A DNA stretch of 64,000 nucleotides from Ensifer sp. IC4062 (GCF_020193575.1 NZ_JADYVD010000003.1:62001-126000); one strand, 5' to 3'. Positions 17,504-26,739 are shown, counted from the stretch's first letter. Notes: generated from the sequence alone by a model not told the origin. Program-made: numbers and translations.

Positions 17504-17983
17504 TCAGGCCGCGTGCCTGCTGCCCTTGCGGTGCTCCTGATCCTCGATCGGGGGCAGGGCCCCGGCCTGATGAATTTCGATCCGACGTGGCTTCATCTGC
17601 TCGGGCAGTTCACGGACGAGATCGATTGCCAATAGGCCATTGGCGAGATTGGCACCTGTGACCGTCACGTGGTCAGCCAGCTGGAAGCGGCGGTCGAAAT
17701 TGCGGCCAGCAATACCGCGATAGATATACTCAGCCTCGTCCTCCCCGGCTTTTTCGCCGCGAATGACAACCAGCTGCGGTTCATGCGTGACGGTTATCTC
17801 GTCCGGCGCGAAGCCGGCGACTGACATGATAATGCGATACTGGTTATCGCCGACGCGGAGAATGTCATAGGGCGGCCAATTGTCGGTTGGCGCCAGACGG
17901 CTTGCTGCATCGAGCAGGTCAAAAACGTGGTCGAATCCCACGCTTGACCGAGACAGGGGCGAAAAGTCGAGTGTTGTTCTCAT
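17504..17983 (-). CDS. ibpA: Small heat-shock protein, Hsp20 family (IbpA/class A-like)
   Basis: The 159-residue chaperone resembles rhizobial class A small heat-shock proteins and E. coli IbpA: MRTTLDFSPLSRSSVGFDHVFDLLD, NWPPYDILRVGDNQYRI, then an alpha-crystallin domain with ANLANGLLAIDLVRELPE. Two ATGs (17989 and 17983) lie near the Shine-Dalgarno AAGGAGGA (17998-17991). The second gives proper spacing and matches the family N-terminus, so 17983 is chosen. The leader carries a ROSE-like thermometer and an RpoH-like promoter. A second Hsp20 gene follows on the same strand. Confidence 0.94.
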   Translation of the reverse strand: MRTTLDFSPLSRSSVGFDHVFDLLDAASRLAPTDNWPPYDILRVGDNQYRIIMSVAGFAPDEITVTHEPQLVVIRGEKAGEDEAEYIYRGIAGRNFDRRFQLADHVTVTGANLANGLLAIDLVRELPEQMKPRRIEIHQAGALPPIEDQEHRKGSRHAA

Positions 17984-18075
17984 AGCCATATCCTCCTTGA
18001 GCAACATGGACGATGAGGAGCAGCGTCGAAGAGGACGATGCTCCTCGACTGCGAACCCCGAAAAGGCGGTCCGCA
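17984..18075 (-). promoter_or_regulatory. ROSE-type RNA thermometer in the hsp20 leader
   Basis: The 5' leader, read on the minus strand, can fold into successive hairpins (GAGGA/TCCTC at about 18035-18050, GACG/CGTC at about 18010-18030). It ends with TTGCTCAAGGAGGATATGG, in which TTGCT faces the Shine-Dalgarno AGGAG. This is the hallmark of ROSE elements described for rhizobial small heat-shock genes, where the UYGCU segment masks the ribosome site at low temperature. The predicted transcript start near 18075 makes a leader of about 90 nt, as expected. Confidence 0.72.
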
Positions 18076-18081
18076 ATTGCG

Positions 18082-18109
18082 ATTTAGTGACTTCCACAGC
18101 GGTTTCAAG
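18082..18109 (-). promoter_or_regulatory. RpoH (sigma-32)-type promoter of the hsp20 operon
   Basis: On the minus strand CTTGAA (18109-18104), 16 bases, then CTAAAT (18087-18082). The alphaproteobacterial RpoH -35 is CTTGAA/CTTGAC with a degenerate CCNNAT-like -10. The position immediately upstream of the ROSE leader supports it. Confidence 0.6.
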
Positions 18110-18203
18110 GGGTTGCGCGAGCGGTAGCCCGGTGATCGGGAGACGAGGAAAGAGGGGGACGCAAGTCCTTGTTATCTCGGGGAAAATTTCGACGGGCGCT
18201 CGA

Positions 18204-18231
18204 CTTGATTTTCCGGAAACGGGGCCAATAT
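18204..18231 (+). promoter_or_regulatory. RpoH-like promoter of the DUF982 gene
   Basis: CTTGAT (18204-18209), 15 bases, then CCAATAT (18225-18231). This resembles the RpoH consensus and is divergent from the hsp20 promoter about 95 bp away. The gene starts at 18274. Motif-based inference only. Confidence 0.4.
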
Positions 18232-18273
18232 CTGTGTCAACGATCCATTGATGGCGCGTGAAAGGAGGAATAA

Positions 18274-18579
18274 ATGCTTCTCAACGAGATTCCCTGGACA
18301 ACTCCCCTCACCGTACGCCTTTCAAGTGGCATCAAGCACACCTTCAATTCCGTATACGAAGCCTTGGATTTCCTCGAAAACGAGTGGCCGCTACGCAATG
18401 GCCACCACTATGAGCGTGCGGTCCGCACCTGCCGCGGTGCGCTCAATCGGATGACGCCAGCCGCGATCGCCCGAGAGGCTTTTGTCGCCGCTTGCCTTGA
18501 AGCCGAAATGCCGATTGTGGCAAGCGGACATCCGTCGCATCAACAAATGGGTCAGGGCAAAGAAACCCGGCGTGCGTGA
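18274..18579 (+). CDS. DUF982 domain protein
   Basis: This 101-residue protein has the DUF982 pattern common in Rhizobiales: W-x-PLTVRLSSG near the start, YEALDFLENEWPLRNGHHYERAVRTCRGAL in the middle, and AREAFVAACLEAEMPI. No signal peptide or membrane helix is visible, so it is probably cytoplasmic. The function of the family is unknown. A strong aaaggaggaa site precedes the ATG. It is divergent from the hsp20 genes and shares their regulatory region, with an RpoH-like motif of its own, which hints at heat or proteotoxic stress. Confidence 0.88.
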   Translation: MLLNEIPWTTPLTVRLSSGIKHTFNSVYEALDFLENEWPLRNGHHYERAVRTCRGALNRMTPAAIAREAFVAACLEAEMPIVASGHPSHQQMGQGKETRRA

Positions 18580-18686
18580 GAAGGATAAGTGCCCTCCACC
18601 GGTTCACAAGGGATGATCGGTGGATGGGGCGCGAAGGCGTCCGAGAAGCGCCGCGCTTGATGCCGGTCAGTGATCCCGAAACGGCA

Positions 18687-21128
18687 TTATTCTACGAAAA
18701 CGCGAACGCTTGCCGCCCGCCCCATGGCATCGATGACCGTGAGAGTGGAATAGCCGCCGCCGTCGGGGAGCCACTGGCTTGTGCGGCGGCGGGTGATATC
18801 GGGCAGCGGCCGACCATTGGCGAGCCATCGAAACGGGGCACGACCACCCTGCAGCTTGAGGGTCAGCGGCATCATCGCTTCACCGTTGTGCGCCCCAAGC
18901 TCGACGCGGGCGCCCTCCGGCGGAAAGACGATCTGCGGGGCGGGCTCGTGCGCCGACGCCGAAAGCAAGCCGCTCGCAGTCATCGAGAACCGCCGCTGGC
19001 TGATTGGCAGGTCAACTTGGGCAATTCGAACAGCTCCGGCCGGGGCATCCGGCAGCGGTGTGATGGCGATCCCCGATTTGGCGAAACCTTCGAACAGGAT
19101 CGGGGCGGCGGCGTCGTAGCCGGTCAGTCCAGGTACCGCGCCGTTGTCCGGGCGACCGACCCACACGCCGAGAACGTAGCGGCCGTCGAAGCCGACGGAC
19201 CAGGCATCACGATAGCCGTAGCTGGTACCTGTCTTGTAGGCGATGCCACGCTGCCGGCTGCCGGCGGGCGGCAAAACGGCGGAGAGGATATCAGCGACAT
19301 GCCAGGCCGCAACGGTAGAGAGAAGCGCTTCACCGTCGATCACGCCCGCCTTGCCCTCGATGCCGTTGCCGAGCCGCACCGGCCAGCCGCGATTGGCCAG
19401 GCCCGCGTAAAGCTGCACGAGGTCGCGCAAGGTGATGCCGACGCCGCCGAGGCCGATCGCGAGCCCCGGTGCCTCATTCGGCGGCAGCGCAGGCCGCACC
19501 TCCGCCCGGCGGAAGCGCACCATCAGCCGGGCGGGGCCAACAGCATCGAGCAGACGGATTGCCGGCACGTTTAGGGAGAGCTGCAGTGCTTGCCGGATGC
19601 TGACATCGCCTTGATAACTCATGTCGAAGTTGCGTGGGCGATAGCCGAAGAAATCCGCCGGCCGATCCTCGATGATGGTTTCCTGGGCAACCAGGCCCTC
19701 CTCGAAGGCAAGCCCGTAGATGAAGGGTTTGAGCGTCGAACCTGGCGATCGCGTGATCCGCGTCATGTCGATCCAGCCGGCGCGACTTGCATCGAAGTAG
19801 TCTGCCGATCCGACTTCGCCGACGATCTCTCCGTTGCGCACGTCAGCCATCACCATGGCGACGGAGACCTTCGGCCCGAGCTTCGCCGCCCCCTCGCGAG
19901 CAACGGCTTCGAGCCCGCGCTGCATGTCGCGACGCAGCGTCGTATGGTGCTGCAGGGCCTTCGGCTCCTTGCGAAGGGCCACTTCGGCGAGATGTGCCGC
20001 ATAGGCCGGAAGCTGAAGGCGCCGCGTCGGTATTGCCTCCAGCGCCGCCCGTTCCGCTTCGCCTTCGCCGATAACCTTGGAGACCGCTGCACGGCCGAGG
20101 ACTCGTTTGCGGGCGGCTTCAGCCGCGGCGAGATTGCGGTCGGGACGACGCTTTTCCGGCAATTGCGGCAGCGCGACGAGAAGCGCCGCCTCGGCGATCG
20201 AGAGGCGGCGTGGCTCCTTGCCGAACCAGGCGAGGCTTGCTGCGCGCACGCCTTCGAGATTGCCGCCATAGGGTGCATGGGTCAGATAAAGGTCGAGGAT
20301 TTGATCCTTGCTGAGGCGGCGCTCGATCTGGATGGCGCGAAAGAGCTGCAGGACTTTCGCTGGCAGCGTCCGCGCCCGGCGTGGTTCGATTAGCCTTGCC
20401 ACCTGCATCGAGAGCGTCGATGCACCGGAAACGATGCGCCCGTTTGTTACAAACTGCAGCGCCGCACGGCCGAGCGCCAGGGGGTCGACACCGCGATGCT
20501 CCCGAAAACGCTGGTCCTCATAGGCGATCAGCATCTTCAGAAATCGCGGGTCGACATCGTTGACGGTCGTCCTTAGCCGCCACAGACCATCCTTGGTCGC
20601 GAAGGCGCGCAGCAAGAGCCCGTCCTTGTCCAGCACCTCGGCTGAGACAGTACCGGCTTCCCCGAGCGGCGGCGGAAAGGCCCTGTCCGCCCATTCGAGG
20701 GTGAGGGCGAGAGTAGTCAGGACCAAGGCGGCGAATGCGGCGAAGAGGCTGATCGCCCGGACGCGTGGCAGGTGGCCGGAGCGATTGAGGTTGACGGAAG
20801 GGATGTCATCCCCCTCTGCCCTGCCGGGCATCTCCCACACAAGGGGGGAAATCGGCAAGGCGTTGGCTTCCCGCTTCCTTTCCTCGACAAATTCAGCCTC
20901 ACCGCCGGAAGGGGCCGCGTCGTCCCTCAGTTCTGCCGCATCGAAGACAGCCGCTTCGGCGTGCGATGCATCAGCCGCCATGTGCGATGCGGAGGTGGCG
21001 CACGCCGGTGCGTCCCCAATCTCCCCCCTTGCGGGTGAAATGCCCGGCAGGGCAGAGGGGGGTGAGGCCGGGACAGTGCCGTTGCGGTTCATCCTCAAGC
21101 CGATCAAGAGCTTTTGCAGGAGGGACAT
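18687..21128 (-). CDS. pbpC: Penicillin-binding protein 1C (bifunctional glycosyltransferase/transpeptidase)
   Basis: PBP1C polymerises and crosslinks peptidoglycan at the outer face of the inner membrane. Order of parts: a cytoplasmic tail (1-124), one membrane helix (about 125-146), a GT51 domain (IAYEDQRFREHRGVDP, SGASTLSMQVARL), a transpeptidase domain (S464-T-L-K467, SLN, KTGTS) and a C-terminal BiPBP_C domain. The 813-residue length is inflated by the tail, which contains two repeat-derived segments (residues about 21-40 and 88-109). Translation from 21128 is the simplest reading, but a weak ribosome site leaves the start open. It lies 8 bp downstream of the alpha-2-macroglobulin gene, the same pairing as E. 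coli yfhM-pbpC. Confidence 0.93.
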   Translation of the reverse strand: MSLLQKLLIGLRMNRNGTVPASPPSALPGISPARGEIGDAPACATSASHMAADASHAEAAVFDAAELRDDAAPSGGEAEFVEERKREANALPISPLVWEMPGRAEGDDIPSVNLNRSGHLPRVRAISLFAAFAALVLTTLALTLEWADRAFPPPLGEAGTVSAEVLDKDGLLLRAFATKDGLWRLRTTVNDVDPRFLKMLIAYEDQRFREHRGVDPLALGRAALQFVTNGRIVSGASTLSMQVARLIEPRRARTLPAKVLQLFRAIQIERRLSKDQILDLYLTHAPYGGNLEGVRAASLAWFGKEPRRLSIAEAALLVALPQLPEKRRPDRNLAAAEAARKRVLGRAAVSKVIGEGEAERAALEAIPTRRLQLPAYAAHLAEVALRKEPKALQHHTTLRRDMQRGLEAVAREGAAKLGPKVSVAMVMADVRNGEIVGEVGSADYFDASRAGWIDMTRITRSPGSTLKPFIYGLAFEEGLVAQETIIEDRPADFFGYRPRNFDMSYQGDVSIRQALQLSLNVPAIRLLDAVGPARLMVRFRRAEVRPALPPNEAPGLAIGLGGVGITLRDLVQLYAGLANRGWPVRLGNGIEGKAGVIDGEALLSTVAAWHVADILSAVLPPAGSRQRGIAYKTGTSYGYRDAWSVGFDGRYVLGVWVGRPDNGAVPGLTGYDAAAPILFEGFAKSGIAITPLPDAPAGAVRIAQVDLPISQRRFSMTASGLLSASAHEPAPQIVFPPEGARVELGAHNGEAMMPLTLKLQGGRAPFRWLANGRPLPDITRRRTSQWLPDGGGYSTLTVIDAMGRAASVRVFVE
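20806..20862 (+). repeat. Palindromic repeat element A inside pbpC
   Basis: The segment contains CCCTCTGCCCTGCCGGGCAT, then TCTCCC and AAGGGGGGAAATCG, a repeat unit of a kind widespread in rhizobial genomes. A near-identical inverted copy lies at 21013-21068. Read in frame on the minus strand it gives ISPLVWEMPGRAEGDD in the PBP1C tail. Confidence 0.7.
21013..21068 (-). repeat. Palindromic repeat element B inside pbpC (inverted copy of A)
   Basis: Its reverse complement reads CCCTCTGCCCTGCCGGGCAT followed by CACCCGCAAGGGGGGAGATTG, almost the same as element A. In the pbpC frame it encodes SPPSALPGISPARGEIGD. The A-B pair flanks about 150 bp and could form a long cruciform or hairpin. Confidence 0.7.
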
Positions 21129-21136
21129 CGCGTCTC

Positions 21137-24100
21137 TTACTGGGCTGCCAGTACCTCCATGCGGCCGGTTGCCGTACGCGCCGAGAATTGCGGCCGGTAC
21201 ATGTCCTCCACGCTTGCTGCCGGATGATCGTAGGTGCCGGGGGTGACCGCGCGTACCACATAGGCAAGCGTGATCTCCCGGTTATCGCCGGTCGACCGAT
21301 CGAAGGCCGCGACGAAGCGATCGCTGCGGAACTCGGTATGGGCGGCTTGAACCTCCCCGATCCATTCGAAGTTCGTGAGCTGCGCGCTGTCAACAAGGCT
21401 TGGATTGTCGATCTCGAAACCGGCCGGCAAGAGATCGGTGATCAGCACGCGCGACGGCCAGTCGTTGCTTTCGGTGACCTTGAGCACGACGACATAACGC
21501 TCGTTCTGGCGCGCTTCGCTGACATTGGCTTCGGCGCCGTCGAGCGTGTAGTAGGTGCGCTTGATCGTGAAGCCATCGCCGCCGGCCGACAACGGCTGGG
21601 CCGGTGCCGCAACCGTCGTCACCACGGCGGAGACGGCGTCGGTGCCGTTGTTGCGAATGACCACGGGGTGCTCGATGAGGGCATCCCCGGTGATGCGTGC
21701 GGCGTAGCTGCCGGTGCGCGCCGCACCGTTGATGTCGAGTTTCATATCCTCATCGCCGCCCTGGATCGCGCGTGCTGCGAGCAGCATCCAGGTCTGCTCC
21801 TGCGTGCTCGTATATTGTGCCTGCTGCCATTCCCTCGCGACGATCTTGGAGAGTTCCGGAATGATCGCCGGTACGGGGCGGCTTTCGGCCGCCAGCGCCA
21901 GCACCGCCGCATCGTCGCGGAGCGACGAGCCGTAATCGGACCGGGCGAGGCTGACTTTGACGAGACCGGAAGCGGTCGACATGTTCAAGGACGCCGCGAA
22001 GATATCCTCAGAGCGTGCGGCATCGCCGTAGAGCGCCAGCGCCGCAGCGATATGCGCCTTGGCGAGCGGCGTCGGGAAATCGTCGAGCATCGTATCGGCG
22101 TAATAGCGAAGGTCGCTGATCGCCGCCTTGCGATTGCGGGCGAGCACATAGAGCGCATAAGCGATCTCGTTGCCGCGGTCCTTGACGTTGGTTTCGTAGC
22201 TCAGAGCATTCTGGAGATTCTCGAGCGCCTGCACCATGGCCTGTTCGGGCACATCGTATTTCTCTTCGCGCGCACGCGTCAGGAAATCGCTCACATAGGC
22301 GTCGAGCCAGAGATCGCCGGAGCCGGGGCCCCAGAGGCCGAAGCTTCCGGAGGAGGACTGGTAGGCAAGCACGCTGTAGATTGCCTCCTGTACCCGCTTC
22401 GTCACCTCGCCGTCGTCGGCAAGGCCTGACTGCTTGGCGAGTTCGCTGAGATAGAGCAGAGGTAGCGCACGGCTCGTCGTCTGTTCCGCGCAGCCATATG
22501 GGTAGCGGTCGAGCGTCATCAAGAGCGCCGGAATATCGAAGGCGGCCGAGCGCGTGACGTTGAGACTGACCGAAGCGCCCTGCAGCAGACTGTCGGCAAG
22601 CAATTGGTCATCCACCGTCAGGCTGCTGCCGGCGGCGATATTGACCACCTGGCGCTCCGTGACCGGCAATGCCGCCGGGCGGACCGGAACGTTCAACGCC
22701 TGCTCGATCGAAAGGCCGGAGGCGTTGGAAAGTGCCACGGTGACGAGCCCGTTTCCGGGATACTGCCCCGTCAGCGGCAGCGTCACGGCGGCCCTGCCAC
22801 CGGCTTCGAGCCGCACGGCCTCGGCGGCGCCCGTCTGTTCCACGGTTACGGCGCCGTTGGTCGTCACCTGCAATTGGTAGTCGCCGGCAGGTGCGTCCGT
22901 GTTGGCGATGTCGAGCCTCAGCTCGGCGCGGTCTGCCGGGGCAAGGAATTTCGGCAGGCTCGCGGTCACCACGACCGGATCGCGGATCACCACGTCCTTG
23001 GCCGCGTGGCCGACACCCGCTTTCGTCCAGGTGACGGCCATGACCCGCGCCGTGCCGTTGAACTGCGGAATATCGAAGGCGACCTTCGCCTCGCCGTCCG
23101 CGTCGAGCTTCACCGGCCCCGAGAAGAAGGCGACCAGCTTTTCGGTCGGCGGGCTGCCTTGCAGCGGCATTTGCCCACCGTCGCCGCCGGTGCGCAACCG
23201 GCCAGTGGCGCCGAGCGAACCGTCGATCAAGCGTCCGTAAAGGTCGCGGATTTCGAGGCCGAGCTGCCTTTGGCCGAAATACCAACCGTCGGGATCGGGT
23301 ACCTCATAGCGCGTGAGGTTAAGGATGCCGACATCAACAGCGGCGATTGTGACATATGCGTCCTCGTTCGCGCCCGCGCCGCGTACCTTGAGATTGACGT
23401 TAAGGGGCTGGCGCGGCTGCATCCTCTCAGGCGCGTCGAGCGTGACCGCGAGCTTGCGTTCCGCCGGATCGACGGCGAGCCATTTGATGCCGATCGCCCG
23501 CATCGGCATGCGGCTCTCCTGGGCATCTCCGGGGCGGTAAAGCGTCGCGGTGACATAGGCTCCGCCGCCCCACTCGACGGTTACGGGCAATTCCACCTCG
23601 CCGCCCGTCTGCGCAATGGTCGCCGTCTTCGTCGTGATCAGGCTTTCCGTGCCGACCGTGACCAGCAATTCACCGGCAAAGCGCGGTGAGACCTTGAGTC
23701 TCGCAGTCTCGCCGACCGCATAGCTCTCCTTGTCGAGCGCGATCTCGAGCCCGTCCGGCGTTTCAGTGGAGCTTGCTTCAACATACCAGCCGGCGTCGAA
23801 CTCGACGCTGGACGCCGGACCGTCGATCGCAGCCGTCTCGACCTCGAGGCGGTAGCGGCCCCAGCCGACCGGCACGGCGATTTCGGCACCGTCTGCCGTC
23901 ACGTCGACGGTGCCGTTCGCCACCTGTTTCGTGGAGATGACTGGCTCGTATTTCCAGGCGCTCCCGTCCCGATACCATTGGTAATTGCGTTCGACGCTGA
24001 TCAGCTTCCAGAGCAGCCCGGGCATCGGTATTTGAGCGCCGTCCTTCTCCACCGAAATCACGTGAAACCGCGCCACCGAGTTTTCGGCAAGATCTCCGGA

Positions 24101-26599
24101 GAACTCCGGCTTGATGCCGATCATCGGCCCTTCCGGCTGGACCGGCAGCGTCAGCGAGCGCTCCACGGCGCGGCCGCCGGCTTCCCGCATGCGCACGGTG
24201 ACATTGGCATTGAGCAATTGCGTCGTCGAAGGAACCTCGGTCAGATCAACTTCAAAGGTGGATTTGCCATTCTCGTCCAGCGGCTCAAGTGCCTCGAGCG
24301 GCAGGCGCGTGTCTTCGCTCGCCTCCTCGTCGGCAAGCCCGAAGAAGTAGCCCTTGAAGGCGGCGCTCTCGCGCATCGGCTTGATCGAGACTTCACCCTC
24401 GAGCGTCAGTCCGGCAGCGGGTGCGCCATAGAGAAAGCGCGCTTCAACTGAGACAGGCACCGGCGTGCCAACAGTGATCTCGCTTGCCTCGCTCGTCAGG
24501 TCGAACTCGGTGCGATCCGGCACGAAGTCGTCGACGAGGAATTGCTTTTCGCCGATCGCCGACCCTTTCGGATCGGCGAAGATCTGCATGGTCCAGGTGC
24601 CGCGCATCGCGTTTTCGGGAATCGGCAGATCGAGCGTGTGGCCGCCGAGCTTGCCGCCATTGCTGACCATACGCCTGTCCTCGACGCCATCCGGGCGCAG
24701 GAAGGCGAAGGTCAGCGGCAGGTTCTCTATCGCGGCGCCGTTCACGTCGCGGGCAAGCGCTGCTGCATGCACCGTCTCGCCTGCGCGATAGATGCCGCGT
24801 TCGGTCCAGGTAAAAAGGTCGATCGCGCCGGGCGCAGCACGGCCGGTGACGCCGCGGTCGGAAAGATCGAAGCCGGCGCGAGTCATGTCGAGGAAGACGT
24901 AATCCGCATCGCCCGCTTTCGCAGTAATAACGGCGGGCGTCATGCTCGCGGTGCCGCGCATCAGACCGGCGGCGAAAGTCGCTTTGCCTTCGGCATCGCT
25001 CGTCGCGGTGCCGAGCACTTCATTGTTCTTCGCGATCAGTTGCAGCTCGACGCCATCGAGTGGCTTGGCGGTGGCGAGCGAGCGGGCAAAGACAGTGAGC
25101 CCATCCGTGCCGGCATAGGTCGAGATGCCGATGTCGGAGACCACGAACCATTGGGTGGCGCGGGCGTCCCAATCCTGGCTGAGGCCGGTGCCCGAAACTG
25201 CCGTCAGCACGTAGACGCCGGGCTTGCGTTGAGGCAACGCTTCATCCACCGGGAAGCTGGTTACCACTTCCTTGTTGAGCTCGGGTTTGATGTCGATGCT
25301 GCCCTGCCAGACGAGTTCGCCGCTCTCGTCCTTAATGCTCTCTTCGCTGTAGCCGTCAAGCTGCGTCAGGAACTGCGAGTTCGTCAGCAGGGAAGAGATG
25401 CTGCGGTCGCCGATGCGATAGAGCTTGAGGTTGGCGCTCTCGGTATTGACCGAGACGATCGGAATGCCGCGCCGTGCGGTCGACGGCAGCACGAAGCTGT
25501 CGCCGGTGAAGCGCACCATCGGCGAGCGGTCCTTGACATAAATGTCGAGGCTGACGGGCGTTTCGATGACTTCATCGACGGAGGAGGGCAAGCCCTGCCT
25601 CAGCACCAGCTTGTAGCGTTGCCCGTGCGAGAGGCCCTCGACGCAGATCTGGTTGCCCTTTGCCTCTACCGCGTTCGGAGCCTTCCCATCGAGAGTGACG
25701 AACGAGGCGTAGTCTGCTCCGTTCTTGACAAGCTGCTCGGAGAACTGGACGCAGGCGCGTGGGCTGGCGCTGTCGGCATCGATCGTATGGTCGGTGACGC
25801 GGAAACCCTGCCGCGCTCTGAGGTCGAGGTAGGCCGTTTCGACGGTCTTTGCCTGCACGAGTTCAAGGCTCGCCTTGTAGGCGTTGAGCGCGGCGCGATA
25901 GTTCTCCGTGTTTTCGAGCGATTTGGCGAGAACTGCGAGCGTGTCTGCCCGGCTCTGCGTCGTGCGGGTCAGTTGATACCCGTTGAGGGCGGCAAGGGCT
26001 GCCTGGCCGGCAATCTCAGTGTTGCCAGTGATCCGGTTGGCTGCACGCGCCGTCTCCAGCCATAATTCGCCGTCATCCGGCGTTATCGCCAGCGCACCGC
26101 GAAAGCCCTTCAGCGCATTCTCGATGTTGCCCGCTGTCAACTCGTTCCGGGCTGCTTCGATCAGGCCGTTGACGCCGAAACCCTGTTGATCATCTGCGAG
26201 CGCAAGGTTTGCCTTGACGTCACGCGCCTGCTGCAGGAGATCGTCCGAGATGAAAGAGAGGCGCGGCGGCGCGCCGATATCGGGCTCGTCGCTGCCCGTC
26301 TCGACGACCTTGCCGGCGATCGCCCCTGTGAACGTGTTCAACTGATTGAAGTCGGATTTCAGGAAGCACCACTTCACCTTGGGATTGTAGGTGAAGGCGC
26401 GGCAGGCCTGGTCGGCGATGCAGGCGGTCTCGCACTGCTGGAGCGAGACGTTCTGCTCTGTGCGGAGATCGAAGCCGAAATAGTCTCCGTCCTGCGTGAT
26501 CTCGACTGCGCGGTTTGTTTCAGCCGCCGCTGCAGGCGAGCCGAGGGAGACGAGCGTGAGAAGAAGGGTGGAAAGGCCGACAAGCGCGCGCATAGACAT
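21137..26599 (-). CDS. yfhM: Bacterial alpha-2-macroglobulin family protein (YfhM-like)
   Basis: A periplasmic protease-trapping protein of about 1820 residues. It has a Sec signal peptide (LVGLSTLLLTLVSLGSPAAAA), then a PAN/apple-like cysteine-rich segment (C-x3-C, CRAFTYNPKVKWCFLK, about residues 50-100), macroglobulin repeats, and the thioester motif CAEQ at about residues 1370-1373 inside YPYGCAEQTTSRALP, followed by the alpha-alpha toroid and receptor-like domain. No lipobox Cys follows the signal peptide, unlike E. coli YfhM. The ATG at 26599 (or 26593) fits ggagga better than an upstream TTG at 26611. It is co-transcribed with pbpC, which may repair wall damage while this protein blocks foreign proteases. 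Confidence 0.93.
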   Translation of the reverse strand: MSMRALVGLSTLLLTLVSLGSPAAAAETNRAVEITQDGDYFGFDLRTEQNVSLQQCETACIADQACRAFTYNPKVKWCFLKSDFNQLNTFTGAIAGKVVETGSDEPDIGAPPRLSFISDDLLQQARDVKANLALADDQQGFGVNGLIEAARNELTAGNIENALKGFRGALAITPDDGELWLETARAANRITGNTEIAGQAALAALNGYQLTRTTQSRADTLAVLAKSLENTENYRAALNAYKASLELVQAKTVETAYLDLRARQGFRVTDHTIDADSASPRACVQFSEQLVKNGADYASFVTLDGKAPNAVEAKGNQICVEGLSHGQRYKLVLRQGLPSSVDEVIETPVSLDIYVKDRSPMVRFTGDSFVLPSTARRGIPIVSVNTESANLKLYRIGDRSISSLLTNSQFLTQLDGYSEESIKDESGELVWQGSIDIKPELNKEVVTSFPVDEALPQRKPGVYVLTAVSGTGLSQDWDARATQWFVVSDIGISTYAGTDGLTVFARSLATAKPLDGVELQLIAKNNEVLGTATSDAEGKATFAAGLMRGTASMTPAVITAKAGDADYVFLDMTRAGFDLSDRGVTGRAAPGAIDLFTWTERGIYRAGETVHAAALARDVNGAAIENLPLTFAFLRPDGVEDRRMVSNGGKLGGHTLDLPIPENAMRGTWTMQIFADPKGSAIGEKQFLVDDFVPDRTEFDLTSEASEITVGTPVPVSVEARFLYGAPAAGLTLEGEVSIKPMRESAAFKGYFFGLADEEASEDTRLPLEALEPLDENGKSTFEVDLTEVPSTTQLLNANVTVRMREAGGRAVERSLTLPVQPEGPMIGIKPEFSGDLAENSVARFHVISVEKDGAQIPMPGLLWKLISVERNYQWYRDGSAWKYEPVISTKQVANGTVDVTADGAEIAVPVGWGRYRLEVETAAIDGPASSVEFDAGWYVEASSTETPDGLEIALDKESYAVGETARLKVSPRFAGELLVTVGTESLITTKTATIAQTGGEVELPVTVEWGGGAYVTATLYRPGDAQESRMPMRAIGIKWLAVDPAERKLAVTLDAPERMQPRQPLNVNLKVRGAGANEDAYVTIAAVDVGILNLTRYEVPDPDGWYFGQRQLGLEIRDLYGRLIDGSLGATGRLRTGGDGGQMPLQGSPPTEKLVAFFSGPVKLDADGEAKVAFDIPQFNGTARVMAVTWTKAGVGHAAKDVVIRDPVVVTASLPKFLAPADRAELRLDIANTDAPAGDYQLQVTTNGAVTVEQTGAAEAVRLEAGGRAAVTLPLTGQYPGNGLVTVALSNASGLSIEQALNVPVRPAALPVTERQVVNIAAGSSLTVDDQLLADSLLQGASVSLNVTRSAAFDIPALLMTLDRYPYGCAEQTTSRALPLLYLSELAKQSGLADDGEVTKRVQEAIYSVLAYQSSSGSFGLWGPGSGDLWLDAYVSDFLTRAREEKYDVPEQAMVQALENLQNALSYETNVKDRGNEIAYALYVLARNRKAAISDLRYYADTMLDDFPTPLAKAHIAAALALYGDAARSEDIFAASLNMSTASGLVKVSLARSDYGSSLRDDAAVLALAAESRPVPAIIPELSKIVAREWQQAQYTSTQEQTWMLLAARAIQGGDEDMKLDINGAARTGSYAARITGDALIEHPVVIRNNGTDAVSAVVTTVAAPAQPLSAGGDGFTIKRTYYTLDGAEANVSEARQNERYVVVLKVTESNDWPSRVLITDLLPAGFEIDNPSLVDSAQLTNFEWIGEVQAAHTEFRSDRFVAAFDRSTGDNREITLAYVVRAVTPGTYDHPAASVEDMYRPQFSARTATGRMEVLAAQ

Positions 26600-26739
26600 A
26601 AGTCCTCCCAATGCTGCCCGTCTCGATCGAGCGTCACTTTGTCAACCTTCCCGCCGGCTTGTCAATCGCGCATCGGCAGCGAGGGCGCAGAGGCAATTTG
26701 AGCGGCGCTGCAACCGCAGCGATTGACGGGAGAGGGCGC

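Noticed and set aside
20560-22429. Long plus-strand frames opposite pbpC and yfhM
   Set aside because: They lack family motifs and are typical high-GC antisense shadows of the two minus-strand genes.
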